Shown here in pieces: positions 53,901 to 63,963 of a DNA stretch of 64,000 bases. The DNA comes from Betaproteobacteria bacterium. GTDB taxonomy: Bacteria; Pseudomonadota; Gammaproteobacteria; Burkholderiales; Burkholderiaceae_D. Position 1 is the stretch's first letter. Each line of letters begins with the position of its first letter. A program made the position numbers and the translations under genes. The stretch covers positions 26,476 to 90,475 of the forward strand of contig JANYFL010000009.1 of assembly GCA_025362735.1 (NCBI GenBank), in the 5' to 3' direction. The notes beneath the pieces are model-generated. The model was not told the DNA's origin, searched no databases, and saw nothing but the letters and a program-made list of their open reading frames with translations.

Positions 53901-56900
53901 TCAGACCTTCTTCTTTTTACTCCGCAGCGGCTTTTTCCTGGTCAGCAATTTTTCCAGTTCATTGGCCGGGATCGGGCGACTGATCAAATAGCCCTGAATC
54001 TGGTCGCAACCGAGTTCTTCCAACATTTTGGACTGCTCTTCCGTTTCCACTCCTTCGGCCACGACATCAAGCTTGAGTGAATGCGCCAGCGTAATAATGG
54101 CTGCGACGAGCTGGCGTCCCTGTTCTCCGGTTGTCATTTCGATCACAAAAGAACGATCAATTTTCAACGTCGTGACCGGCAGTTTCGCCAGGTAGCTCAG
54201 TGACGAATAGCCAGTGCCAAAATCATCAATGGAGATGTCCATCCCGAGGGCGCGCGCCGCATTCAGTTTGGCAATATTTTCATCCAGATTGTCCATGATC
54301 ACGCTTTCGGTGATCTCCAGGTCAATACCGCATCCACCGGTTACTGGATCCAACACACGCTTGAGATCGGGTACAAAATTATGGTGGCCTAATTGGAGTG
54401 ATGAGACATTCACCGCAATACGCGGCGCAACGAAACCCTTGTCCTGCCAGATCTTATAGTCCACCGCCGCCTGCTGCATGACCCAGCGACCTACCTCGAA
54501 AATCATGCCGGTTTTTTCGAGTACCGGAATAAACAAGCCTGGCGGGATCAATCCCTTTTCCGGATCCTGCCAGCGAATCAAGGCTTCGAGATTCTTGATT
54601 GTTTTACGCTTCAGATCGTACTTGGGCTGGTAAAACAAGACGAATTGTCCCAACTGTAATGCACGCCGCAAGCGCATTTCAAGGTTCAACGCATCAGCGG
54701 AACGTTCATCCATTTCCGGCTTGTAGAGCACCGTATTCTCAACCGTCTTTTTGGCACGGGCCAAAGCCAGTTCGGCTTGACGCAGGATGACTTCAGTATT
54801 GACCTTGGCTTGCGTTTCAATCAGGAGAGCGCCGCATTTGGCTTTCAGATGAAACTCGTTGCTCCCCACCCGGAACGGAAACTCAAAAACCGTTTGTAAA
54901 ATTTCGTCGATCTTGTTTAGTAAATCCTGCTCGCCCCCCAAGTCATGCAGGAGTAGCACAAAAGTATTACTCTCGGTGCGCGCCAGATTTTCATGCTGCA
55001 GACCGGCTCCCCGCAATCTTGCAGTAATGTGCTTGATGATCTCATCACCGGACTGACGCCCAAAACTGTCATTGATCAAGCGGAAACGTGCAATGTCCAT
55101 ATTGACAATACCGAGCATCCCGAAGAGTTGCTTCTGACTGCTTAACCGCTCCAGGCGTTCTTGCAAGCTGCTCCGGTTCGGCAAGCCGGTCAGTTTGTCG
55201 TTATAAGCCAGGTAATTGATATGTTCAACGGTGGTCAGATACTCCAGCCCCACCGAGATGTCGAGAGTCAAATCCTCGAGCAAACGCACTTCGTGCTCGT
55301 TAAAGTAATTCTCTTCCCTTGAACACAGAACGAGCGTACCAATCGATTTTTGCGCAATGATGAGGGGCAAGGCGATGACCGATTTGTAATTCAGGCGCAT
55401 CGCCTCGCTACGGCTGTACACGCGATTGGCGACCTTGCCAAGACCATGAACCACTACAGGTTTACCTGTCATCATCGCTCGTGGCGCAACGCTATTTGCA
55501 TCGGGATGACCAGGAGTCAACTTGAGGCGATTCCCCTCCATCAATCTGCTGTCGAAATCGCCCCACCAGGCCGTTACAGCCAACTCGTTATGCGCTTCGT
55601 CCAGCATGCCCACCCAGGCCATACCGAGGCTGGGTTGATTCCCGATAATCTGGCAAACCTCTTGCAGCAGCGCTTGTCTTTCATGAATACGTACGACCGC
55701 CGAGCTGATCTCGGTGTGCATCGCCTGCATACGGGACAGGCGCTCAATATTTTTTTCCTGGAGTTTTTTCTCGGTAATATCGAGGCCACTCATAAAGATG
55801 CCCTGGATGCTTCCATCCTGGGCCACGTCCGGAACCAGATTCACCAGGTAGCGAATGTCCCCGGCCCCTTCAGGGGTTTCATACGTGACCCGTTCACCCA
55901 GAATCACTTTCTGAAACATGGGTTGAATCTTGCCAAAGGCTTCACTTCCGATCAGCTCAGAGATATGCAGACCAATTATTTTTTCAACAGGTAAACCAAA
56001 GGCCTGCTCATGCTGGCTATTGGCAAAGAGGAAACGATAATCGCGATCCAGGCGACTGATCAGACCAGGAAAATTGCTGGCCACCATTGAAAGCTGCTGC
56101 TCCCGCTGCCGAACCGCTTCTTCAGCTTTCAAGCGTTCGGTAATATCGCGCAGGATGACCGTAAATATTCTTCCTGCCGGAGTTTCCATATGCGAAACGG
56201 AAGCCTCCAGCGGAAATTCAGTTCCATCGCTATGCACACCCCATACATCCCGTGAACCCATGCGTTTGCTGGGTATATCACTTTCACCAAAAGCCTGGAT
56301 CAGTCTGGAATGCCCATCGCGGAAGCGCTTCGGCAGAAGCTGATTAATCGACTGGCCCACCATGTCTTTTTCTGCATAACCAAAAATGCGGTCTGCGGCA
56401 GGGTTGAACAAGACGATTTCCAGTTTTTCATTGATCGCCACAATCCCGTCCATGGCGGAATTGATCAGACCCGACATGCGTGTTTCGCTTGCTTTTAACG
56501 CGAGTTCATTCTTGCGACGTTCGGTATTATCAAACGCAAATATAAATACGCCTTGCACCGTATTGTCCGCAGCGATATCCGGTACCAGAGTGATAATGGA
56601 GTGGTAAAACTGGCCTCGCTCTGGCGTCGATTCAAATTCATAGCTCACGCGATTACCCAGGAGAGCGTGGCGAAAGTGGTGTTCAATCTTTGAAAATACT
56701 TCGGGCCCCAATAATTCTGGAAGCGATTTTCCAAGAGCCCGGGATTGATTAATTTGGAATGTGAATGACTGTGCAGTACTGTCGGTAGAAAAAGTCACCC
56801 GTAAATCACGATCTACGCTACGGATCGCACCAGGAAAATTATTCGTCACCAGGGCCAAGTGCCGCTCACGCTCTTTGACTTCTGATTCGGCCCGTTTGAT

Positions 56901-59900
56901 TTCGGTGACATCCAGGCCAATCAGGAACATCCCATGAATGGATTTATCTTCCCCAACGTCTGGAACCATGTGGAGAATGAAATCACCTTCGTCGCCCGCA
57001 GGCCGAGTGGCTTTCCCTTCATAGACCAGATGCTCGCCGGCCAAGGCTTTGTGATAGTCCGGTGCCACTCTGGCATAGTCGTCAGGATTCAACAGCTCTT
57101 CCAGCGTCATGCCGACCATTTGTGTTGGAGATCGATTGAAAGCCTGCGCCAGCGTTGCATTGACAAAACGAAAACGCAGATTGCGATCCAGACTGCCGAT
57201 TCTGCCGGGAAATTGATTGGTAATGACCGTCATTTCGCGTTCACGCTGACGCATCGCCGCCTCGGACCGCCGAATATCGGTAATGTCCTGACCAATCGTG
57301 AAGAAACCCTGAACGGTTCCATCGTCGGCAAAATCTGGAATCAGATTGAGCAAACCGTAAAGGGTCTCCCCTAACTCGTCCTTCATTTCAATCGGCACAA
57401 CCCGGCGTTCGCCTGCCAGTACCTTTTCGAGATCGCTCTCGATTTTGTCCAAGAGTTCCGGACGTAATACTTCCCGGAGTGTCCGGCCCATTATTTCTTC
57501 TCTAGGACGACCCACTATTTTTGGAACCATATGGTTCACAAAAAGATAGCGCTGCTCCCGATCCAGGCGAGCGATGGTGCCAGGATATTGTTCCGTGATG
57601 AGCGACAGTTCTCGTTCGCGCTCCCGGAGAGCCATTTCAGACTTTCGAATCTCCGTGAGGTCCTGGCTCATCAGGAACAGGCCCATAACAGTTCCATCAG
57701 CAGCGATATCCGGGATCAAATGGAATGCGGCGTAATGCAACTTGCCGAAACGATCCGTCATTTCGGTTGTCACCATCCGGCGCTCACCTGCCAGTGCCTT
57801 CTGGTAATCATTTTCAAATTTGGCAAAGACTTCTGGCGTCGACAGGTCCTGTATCCGCTGACCCAGAATTTGATCCCGAGGTTTGCCGTAAACCTCTTCA
57901 AGTACATCGTTGATATAGAGGTAACGCAGATCGCGATCCAGGCGTGAAATGGTGCCTGGATATTGATTCGTGATCAGTGACAGCTCCCGTTCACGCTCCT
58001 GCAGAGCGATTTCAGAGCGCCGGATATCCGTGACATCCTGGCCCATTGTGTACAAGCCCTGCACACTTCCATCCGCGGCCAGATCGGGAATCACATGCAT
58101 CAAGCCGTAGCGCATCTCTCCGTTGGGGAGTTTTAACGGCATGGATATAACCCGGCGCTCGCCTGCCAAGGCCTTATTCATGTCGCTTTCGAATGCGGCA
58201 AAGTATTCCGGTGAAACCAGGTCTTGTATGCGCTGCCCCAGAATTTCTTTCCGGGGTCGCTTCAAGATCACTTCAACGATATCGTTGATAAAGAGATAAC
58301 GCAGCTCTCGATCCAGACGGGCAATGGTGCTGGGATATTGATTCGTGATATCCAGCAACTCTTTCTCACGCGCGACCAAATCCAGCTCGGCCTTGCGCCG
58401 ATCAGTGATATCCAGCGACGTACCGATGATCCCTTGCACGGTATGGTCTTCGGCAAAAAAAGGAACCAGGGTGACCAGTAAATAAGAGGTTCCGCGTTTT
58501 TTCGAGGTGATATGTGTTTCATACGTGACTGTTTGCCCGTCAAGGGCCTGACTAAAGTAGTGCTCAACCTCTGCAAAACGCTCTGCGCCGAGCATCTCCT
58601 TAAAGGAGCGACCGATCAGTTGGTCGAGCGGCACCCTGAACATTTTTTCATGCGGGGCATTCGCAAAGATATAACGCAGATCCCGGTCAAAGCGGGCCAG
58701 CAAACCCGGAAACTGGTCGGAGATAAAACGCATCTCCTTTTCGCGCACCTGTATGGCCAGTTGCGCCTGCTTGAGCTGGGTGATATCGATGCGGGTTTGA
58801 AATAGACCTTGCACCGTTCCGTCATCAGCCAGATCCGGTACCAGACTCAGCAAGGAATAATGCTGCTCACCGCTGGCCGTGAGATGGGCAATTTCTTTAG
58901 TGATGGTTTCGCCAACAGCAAGCACTCTTCTGATGGCGGGCTCAGCTTTGGCGAATTCCTCTGGCGACAACACCTCTTGAATCGTCCGTCCAATCACCTC
59001 CTCTTTGGTCACGCCATTGATATGTGCATATTCGGCATTGATATACCGATAGTGCATGCTTGCGTCCACATGCGAAACCGCGCCTGGGAAACTATCGATA
59101 AAAGTCTCGAGTTGCCGCTTGCGTTCGCGTATCGTCTGCTCAGCGGTCCAGCGTTCAGTGATGTTGCGTCCGATTGACAAAACCGTATTGATTTTGCCAC
59201 TTCCATCTTTCTCAGGGACCAACTGGGTCTCAAAATATTGATCGGCGCCGGTCGACCGGTCACTGAAGGTGATCACTTCGGACTTGCCACTGGCAAAGAC
59301 GCGGTCAAGCGCTTGCGTCCAGCGGTCAATCATCCCGGCTGGAGCGCCCATATCGGCAAGGCTTAAGCCTATAAACAGGGAAGGTGGCAGACCCGTCACT
59401 TTCTCGATTGCCGGATTGATAAATAGATGCCGATGTTCTTTGTCAAAACGGGCCACCACATCGGGCATGTTGTCGGCCAGCGAGTGAAATTCCCGCTCGC
59501 TCTTGATCAAGGCAATGCGTTCACGCGCGCTTGCGGCTCGATAGTAGGCATTCTCCAATGCAAACGGCAGGCGTTCGAGATAGCCAGGTGTTTTGATCAT
59601 GTACTCGTACACACCCAGCTTATGCGCGAGCCGGGCAATCTCTTCACTACCATGTCCGGTCACCAGTACCACCGGAATATTCATGCCTTTGACTTGATGC
59701 AGCTCCTTGACCAGATCAATCGCCGTCATGCCCGGCAAACGGTAGTCAAGCAGCAGGACATCGAATTCGGTCTGTTCATCGCTGCTCGAACTCAGACGCT
59801 CCAACACTTCACCGGCGCTTTGTACCGTTTCGATTTCGATATGCCGTGCGCGTTGTCTCAATTCCCGGACCGTCAGATCAACGTCAGCCCAATTCGGTTC

Positions 59901-60392
59901 TGCATACAGCACCCGGATGATGCGCGTTAATCGCACCGTCTCGAGCCGAAAATGCTCCAATGCACTGCGCAGAGTTGTGGGCAAAACATTCAGGTAATTC
60001 CCACGCTTGGTGATGTAATCGTCGGCACCCGCATGCAAGGCGCTATAAACTGCATCCTCATTTCCAGAGCCGGTCAGGACCACAACGGCAAGCATGAGAT
60101 TGCGCTCGCGCACATGGGCCAGGATGTCCAGACCCTGCCCATCCGGAAGATGCATATCCGTCAGGACCAGGTCATAGCGCGGTACGTCGCCGGTCACGTA
60201 GGAATAAGATAGGTCCTCAACCGGCTCCAATTCGCTCAGTTGGCCATAAGCGAGTTCGTAGCGGTTCAGGCGTGAGATGGCATCTGAAACGGTGGAAACA
60301 ATATCGAGACGAATATCGGGGGCACGCCGGATCAACTCGTCGCGGACCAGCTCTGCATCAATGGCGTAGTCTTCGATATAGAGGACGTTCAT
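53901..60392 (-). CDS. Giant REC-REC-PAS(x10)-GAF-GGDEF-EAL signalling protein
   Basis: The protein has 2163 residues from the ATG at 60392; a TTG two codons earlier is possible. Domain positions below count from that TTG, so subtract two for the ATG form. Domains: REC1 (1-155, Asp81), REC2 (158-290, Asp218), PAS1 (305-431), PAS2-PAS10 (432-1558), GAF (1559-1733), GGDEF (1734-1904), EAL (1905-2165). PAS3 to PAS7 are each exactly 125 residues and clearly homologous. The GGDEF site reads ESNTF, so cyclase activity is not expected. The EAL domain keeps EAL, NVSS, EITES, DDFGTG, KIDRS, AEGVE and QGY, so c-di-GMP hydrolysis is expected. No membrane segment. It follows the histidine kinase and receiver genes, which probably phosphorylate its REC domains. 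Confidence 0.93.
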   Translation of the reverse strand: MNVLYIEDYAIDAELVRDELIRRAPDIRLDIVSTVSDAISRLNRYELAYGQLSELEPVEDLSYSYVTGDVPRYDLVLTDMHLPDGQGLDILAHVRERNLMLAVVVLTGSGNEDAVYSALHAGADDYITKRGNYLNVLPTTLRSALEHFRLETVRLTRIIRVLYAEPNWADVDLTVRELRQRARHIEIETVQSAGEVLERLSSSSDEQTEFDVLLLDYRLPGMTAIDLVKELHQVKGMNIPVVLVTGHGSEEIARLAHKLGVYEYMIKTPGYLERLPFALENAYYRAASARERIALIKSEREFHSLADNMPDVVARFDKEHRHLFINPAIEKVTGLPPSLFIGLSLADMGAPAGMIDRWTQALDRVFASGKSEVITFSDRSTGADQYFETQLVPEKDGSGKINTVLSIGRNITERWTAEQTIRERKRQLETFIDSFPGAVSHVDASMHYRYINAEYAHINGVTKEEVIGRTIQEVLSPEEFAKAEPAIRRVLAVGETITKEIAHLTASGEQHYSLLSLVPDLADDGTVQGLFQTRIDITQLKQAQLAIQVREKEMRFISDQFPGLLARFDRDLRYIFANAPHEKMFRVPLDQLIGRSFKEMLGAERFAEVEHYFSQALDGQTVTYETHITSKKRGTSYLLVTLVPFFAEDHTVQGIIGTSLDITDRRKAELDLVAREKELLDITNQYPSTIARLDRELRYLFINDIVEVILKRPRKEILGQRIQDLVSPEYFAAFESDMNKALAGERRVISMPLKLPNGEMRYGLMHVIPDLAADGSVQGLYTMGQDVTDIRRSEIALQERERELSLITNQYPGTISRLDRDLRYLYINDVLEEVYGKPRDQILGQRIQDLSTPEVFAKFENDYQKALAGERRMVTTEMTDRFGKLHYAAFHLIPDIAADGTVMGLFLMSQDLTEIRKSEMALRERERELSLITEQYPGTIARLDREQRYLFVNHMVPKIVGRPREEIMGRTLREVLRPELLDKIESDLEKVLAGERRVVPIEMKDELGETLYGLLNLIPDFADDGTVQGFFTIGQDITDIRRSEAAMRQREREMTVITNQFPGRIGSLDRNLRFRFVNATLAQAFNRSPTQMVGMTLEELLNPDDYARVAPDYHKALAGEHLVYEGKATRPAGDEGDFILHMVPDVGEDKSIHGMFLIGLDVTEIKRAESEVKERERHLALVTNNFPGAIRSVDRDLRVTFSTDSTAQSFTFQINQSRALGKSLPELLGPEVFSKIEHHFRHALLGNRVSYEFESTPERGQFYHSIITLVPDIAADNTVQGVFIFAFDNTERRKNELALKASETRMSGLINSAMDGIVAINEKLEIVLFNPAADRIFGYAEKDMVGQSINQLLPKRFRDGHSRLIQAFGESDIPSKRMGSRDVWGVHSDGTEFPLEASVSHMETPAGRIFTVILRDITERLKAEEAVRQREQQLSMVASNFPGLISRLDRDYRFLFANSQHEQAFGLPVEKIIGLHISELIGSEAFGKIQPMFQKVILGERVTYETPEGAGDIRYLVNLVPDVAQDGSIQGIFMSGLDITEKKLQEKNIERLSRMQAMHTEISSAVVRIHERQALLQEVCQIIGNQPSLGMAWVGMLDEAHNELAVTAWWGDFDSRLMEGNRLKLTPGHPDANSVAPRAMMTGKPVVVHGLGKVANRVYSRSEAMRLNYKSVIALPLIIAQKSIGTLVLCSREENYFNEHEVRLLEDLTLDISVGLEYLTTVEHINYLAYNDKLTGLPNRSSLQERLERLSSQKQLFGMLGIVNMDIARFRLINDSFGRQSGDEIIKHITARLRGAGLQHENLARTESNTFVLLLHDLGGEQDLLNKIDEILQTVFEFPFRVGSNEFHLKAKCGALLIETQAKVNTEVILRQAELALARAKKTVENTVLYKPEMDERSADALNLEMRLRRALQLGQFVLFYQPKYDLKRKTIKNLEALIRWQDPEKGLIPPGLFIPVLEKTGMIFEVGRWVMQQAAVDYKIWQDKGFVAPRIAVNVSSLQLGHHNFVPDLKRVLDPVTGGCGIDLEITESVIMDNLDENIAKLNAARALGMDISIDDFGTGYSSLSYLAKLPVTTLKIDRSFVIEMTTGEQGRQLVAAIITLAHSLKLDVVAEGVETEEQSKMLEELGCDQIQGYLISRPIPANELEKLLTRKKPLRSKKKKV
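56853..58727 (-). repeat. Five tandem 375-bp PAS repeats inside the giant gene
   Basis: The segment encodes PAS3-PAS7 as five consecutive units of exactly 125 codons each. Each unit starts near an ITNQ(Y/F)PG-like motif, continues with RLDR-LRY-F-N, ALAGER, and DG(T/S)VQG, and ends with the ERERELS-type helix. At DNA level the copies have drifted, so the amplification is not recent. Confidence 0.85.
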
Positions 60393-60407
60393 GTGCAAAG
60401 TGGCGGC

Positions 60408-60851
60408 CTAGTGTGAATGCGTCTTGGCTGGAGGCAAGGTATTCAGCACCATCCAGTAGAGATCAATATGCCTGGCTACTTCCATGAACTGATCAAAACT
60501 GACTGGCTTGACGATGTATGAATTGACGCCCAGTGCGTAGGCTCTTTGGATGTCGGCATCCTCAGAAGAAGTGGTCAGCATGACCACTGGAATGGATGCA
60601 AACTTGGGATGCTTGCGAATCTTCTCCAGCACTTCCAGTCCGGAGATTTTGGGTAACTTGAGATCGAGCAAAATAACGGAAGGCAAAGGCATCCCCACTT
60701 GCCAGTTGTTGATCAGGTCAAGTGCTTCCTGACCATCGCGCGCCACTTCGATGGCATTGGTTATCTTGCGGCGGGCAAAAGCACGCAAGGTCAAATCGAC
60801 ATCCATGGGATTGTCTTCAACCAGGATAATGGGACGATTGACGGTATTCAA
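60408..60851 (-). CDS. Single-domain response regulator (Rcp1-like)
   Basis: This 147-residue receiver domain has Asp63 as phosphoacceptor (VILLDLKLP), the acidic pair in VEDNPMD and Lys in IVKPVSF. There is no output domain. The start is TTG, overlapping the kinase stop as TTGA (60848-60851), with AGGGGG upstream; this implies translational coupling. The DLYWMVLNTLPP tail is typical of Rcp1-type regulators paired with phytochrome-like kinases. It lies between the kinase and giant PAS protein and may pass phosphate to the latter's REC domains. Confidence 0.92.
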   Translation of the reverse strand: MNTVNRPIILVEDNPMDVDLTLRAFARRKITNAIEVARDGQEALDLINNWQVGMPLPSVILLDLKLPKISGLEVLEKIRKHPKFASIPVVMLTTSSEDADIQRAYALGVNSYIVKPVSFDQFMEVARHIDLYWMVLNTLPPAKTHSH

Positions 60852-63550
60852 TTTGTGCCCCCTGGTGAACGCGTCGTAGTGGATCGCGTAGTGCCAGCAT
60901 GATCAGTCTGGTTAAACAAGGGGATTTCAAGATAAAAGCTGGCGCCCTGTCCGGATTCGCTCTCAGCCCAAACCCGACCGCCCATACGTTCCATGGCCTT
61001 GCGGACGAGAGCCAGACCGATGCCGGTGCCGGGATAATCTTCGGCACGATGCAGGCGCTGGAAAATTTCGAATATCTTGTCGTAGAAACGCATGTCGAAA
61101 CCCGTGCCGTTGTCCTGAACGGATAGCACACAGTGATGCTCGGTAATGGCGCTACAAATCATAATCCTTGGATGGTCGGAGCGGCTCGAAAATTTGATGG
61201 CGTTGTCGAGCAGGTTGCGAAAGGCGACGGTCATTCCCTCGTAATCGGCCAACACATTGATGCGTTCAACCTTTATATCCAGTTGGATGGTCTTCAAGTC
61301 CATCTCGCGCTGCCGGATCTGTTCAGTCACCAGATCCAACAAGTCAATCCGTGTTGCGAGCTGAACACGCCGCTCTTGCCGCGAATAGGTCAGCAGATCG
61401 TCAATCAGGTCGGTCATCTGCAGGGTGGCCGAGCGCACATTGCTCAGGAATTTTCGTCCGTCATCGTTCAGCCGCTCACTAAAATCTTCCTGCAGCAAAC
61501 GACTGTACCCATCGATCCCGCGTAACGGCGCTTTAAGATCATGCGATACCGAATAGCAGAAGCTTTCCAGTTCTTTGGTCTTGGCGTCCAGTTCCTGTGT
61601 ACGTTCTTTAATCCGCTGCTCCAGGCTGGCGTTCAATTCGGTAATCTGAGCCTCGGCGTGCCTGCGCTCGGTCACATCGTTCGCCGTACCAATCGTGCCA
61701 ACAATCTCGCCTTTTGAGTTGTGCAAAGGTGTGATGCGGCTGTTAATCCACAATTCAGGACGATCCTCGGTTGCCGCCAGGGCGCGATCCCCTTGATAGA
61801 TCACTTCCCCTTTTAAGACACGCTTCAAAAATCCGATTGATTCGGTCGCTTGCTCGGGAGTCATATAGGTCGTCACATGCTTGCCGATCACATCAGCCGC
61901 TTTCCAGCCGGTCATTTTTTCCATAAAGGGGTTGAAGGCCTGGTACTTGAAATCGCGATCAACGACGGCAATTCCTTCCTCAATCCCGACAATGATCTGT
62001 TTCATGAAATCGGCCGCCTCCCGAATAGCGCTTTCGGCCTGCTTGCGGGCACTGATATCGTTGACGATGGAAATGACGCCAATGATTTCGCCCTTGGCGT
62101 TGTGCAAAGGAGATTCCTTAGTGCTCACCCAGCGTGCCGGAGCCAAGCTTGAAGCGGGGGTGAATTGATCACCCGAATACGCGACCTCGCCATTGAGCGC
62201 AAGGCGCAAACGGTGCGTCACGTCTTCCGCGAAGGAGGTCGGCATTATTTCTTCGATGGTCTTGCCAATTACATCTTGTGCTTTCCAGGTCGTCAGTGTT
62301 TCCAGGAAAGGATTAAAGACCTGAAAACGCAAATTCAGATCAAAAACAGCAATGCCCTCTTGAGCACCTGTAATGATCTGACGGCTGAATTCTTCCGCCT
62401 CACGCGCGGCTTGTTCAAGGCGTTTGCGCTCATCGACTTCTCTTCGAAGTAGTCCGTTAGCGTCCTGCAACTCACTGGTGCGCTCCTGGACTTTCTGTTC
62501 GAGTTCGGTATTGAGTTGTTGGGTAATCTGCTCCGCCTGTTTGCGGTCGCTGATATCGTGCAGTGTTGAACGACTGGATACGAAATTTCCCGCAGCATCG
62601 TAAACGGCTGTGGCGCTGGCTGCGACGGCTAAAGTACCCCCATCCTTAACGACTAAATCGAATTCAATTGCAGGGGCGTCACCCGCACGTTTGAGCTGTT
62701 CAAAATGACTGACGAATAAGCTCAGACTGGCAGGGGTCAATACATCACTCATCCGCAACTTGCCGATCACCTGTTCGCGCGTATAGCCCAGCCACTTCAG
62801 CTCGGTGTCATTGATCGCAGTGAAAACACCTTCGCTATCGAGAGAGTGATAGCCACAGGGTGCATTGTTGTAAAGATCAAGAACCTGATCATTGACATCC
62901 CTGAGACTGAGTCGGGCATGACGCCGCTCAATCAGATCCCGGCGCACGTAGTAAATCATCGTACCAATAAAAATCAAACCACAGCCCAGAGTCAGGCTAA
63001 TAAAAATCCGGGCTTGATCAATCAACTTTTGTGAATTGGTGGAGGACTTTTGTAGAAACAGTCTTTCTTCGTCTTCCATTTGAACAATGGCATGGCGAAT
63101 CAACTCCACACTTGCCTTGATCTGCTCGTCATTTTCGTGAGCTGCTCCAGTTTGTCCTTTTCCGGCCAGTGCGTCAGCTTGCCGCATTAACGTAAAGACA
63201 TTCAAAACCTGTGGTTCCAACTGGGTCAAACGTTTCGTTTGATCGGAATTTCCGCTGAACTGCTTTTTCACTTCCTCTAAAGAATGGTATATCGCCTGCT
63301 CAATGCTATTACGCGATATCAGAAACTGTTCGTCCCTGTTAAGGGCATAACCTCGAGAGGCCGTCTCGGCATTCAGAATATTGACTTGGAAACGCTCTAG
63401 TTCCTGCAAAACCTGACGGCTATGATCCACCCCTAAGTATGTCTTGGACAATTGTGTCGTAGACCAGCATCCGGCGCCGCCTATAAAAAGCAATGCAACC
63501 AGTCCGCCTCCAAGGGCGGTCACAATTTTGTTCCAAAGCGAAAACCGCAT
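60848..63550 (-). CDS. CHASE3-PAS(x3) sensor histidine kinase
   Basis: The ATG at 63550 (GGGAGG seven bases upstream) gives 900 residues; a TTG at 63565 is weaker. Domains: transmembrane helix ~9-28, periplasmic CHASE3 domain ~35-175 (LNAETASRGYALNRDEQFL), second transmembrane helix ~185-205, PAS1 ~225-340, a coiled coil, PAS2 ~387-505, PAS3 ~512-632, HisKA with His670 (SVSHDLKAPLRG), and HATPase ~765-893 (NLLDNAIKFSS, DNGTGFD, GTGIGLALV). It senses an unknown envelope or internal signal and starts the three-gene operon with the receiver and giant EAL protein. Confidence 0.93.
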   Translation of the reverse strand: MRFSLWNKIVTALGGGLVALLFIGGAGCWSTTQLSKTYLGVDHSRQVLQELERFQVNILNAETASRGYALNRDEQFLISRNSIEQAIYHSLEEVKKQFSGNSDQTKRLTQLEPQVLNVFTLMRQADALAGKGQTGAAHENDEQIKASVELIRHAIVQMEDEERLFLQKSSTNSQKLIDQARIFISLTLGCGLIFIGTMIYYVRRDLIERRHARLSLRDVNDQVLDLYNNAPCGYHSLDSEGVFTAINDTELKWLGYTREQVIGKLRMSDVLTPASLSLFVSHFEQLKRAGDAPAIEFDLVVKDGGTLAVAASATAVYDAAGNFVSSRSTLHDISDRKQAEQITQQLNTELEQKVQERTSELQDANGLLRREVDERKRLEQAAREAEEFSRQIITGAQEGIAVFDLNLRFQVFNPFLETLTTWKAQDVIGKTIEEIMPTSFAEDVTHRLRLALNGEVAYSGDQFTPASSLAPARWVSTKESPLHNAKGEIIGVISIVNDISARKQAESAIREAADFMKQIIVGIEEGIAVVDRDFKYQAFNPFMEKMTGWKAADVIGKHVTTYMTPEQATESIGFLKRVLKGEVIYQGDRALAATEDRPELWINSRITPLHNSKGEIVGTIGTANDVTERRHAEAQITELNASLEQRIKERTQELDAKTKELESFCYSVSHDLKAPLRGIDGYSRLLQEDFSERLNDDGRKFLSNVRSATLQMTDLIDDLLTYSRQERRVQLATRIDLLDLVTEQIRQREMDLKTIQLDIKVERINVLADYEGMTVAFRNLLDNAIKFSSRSDHPRIMICSAITEHHCVLSVQDNGTGFDMRFYDKIFEIFQRLHRAEDYPGTGIGLALVRKAMERMGGRVWAESESGQGASFYLEIPLFNQTDHAGTTRSTTTRSPGGTN

Positions 63551-63963
63551 CGCGCCTCCCGGCAACTCTTTCGTAACCCTTACGTTCCGTCAGTCGCCCG
63601 CTTGGATATCTGGTCTTTCAATATTAGAAATTTTTTGAATTAAGCACTCAGATTCCAATAAATCATTTCTATCAAGAAATACCTCATAAGTAAATAAGAT
63701 AAGACACTAGAAATTTTAATCTTTCCTTATCCTCATTCGATAACGACTCATAAAAGCCAACATGAAGTTATCACTCGGGTTTTGTTGTTTTTTGTTCTTA
63801 TAAGGTTTTAGGGGATGTTTGCAGATAGCCAAAATGGCCGTTGTCCCATTCCAATCCCCATAAAAAAGATCCGATGTCCCTTTTGGGGACATCGGACCGA
63901 TGGGAGAGCAGCGCGGTGCGGAGGACTTAGGCGCTGGTGCTTGAGCGTGCTGAGCTGCTGCGC
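63551..63963. other. Intergenic region at the right edge
   Basis: About 410 bases without a gene. The left half, upstream of the kinase, is AT-rich and should contain its promoter. The right half contains the terminator at 63861-63896 and a GC-rich stretch. I see no other structure. Confidence 0.5.
63861..63896 (-). terminator. Rho-independent terminator of the gene beyond the right edge
   Basis: TCCGATGTCCC at 63870-63880 pairs with GGGACATCGGA at 63886-63896 (11 pairs, five-base loop). AAAAAA at 63862-63867 becomes a U-run on the minus strand. It therefore terminates a minus-strand transcript coming from beyond 64000. Confidence 0.82.

Noticed and set aside
56853..58727. Tandem array as CRISPR or satellite DNA
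   Set aside because: The 375-bp units are in-frame PAS domains with diverged DNA; repeat and spacer structure is absent.
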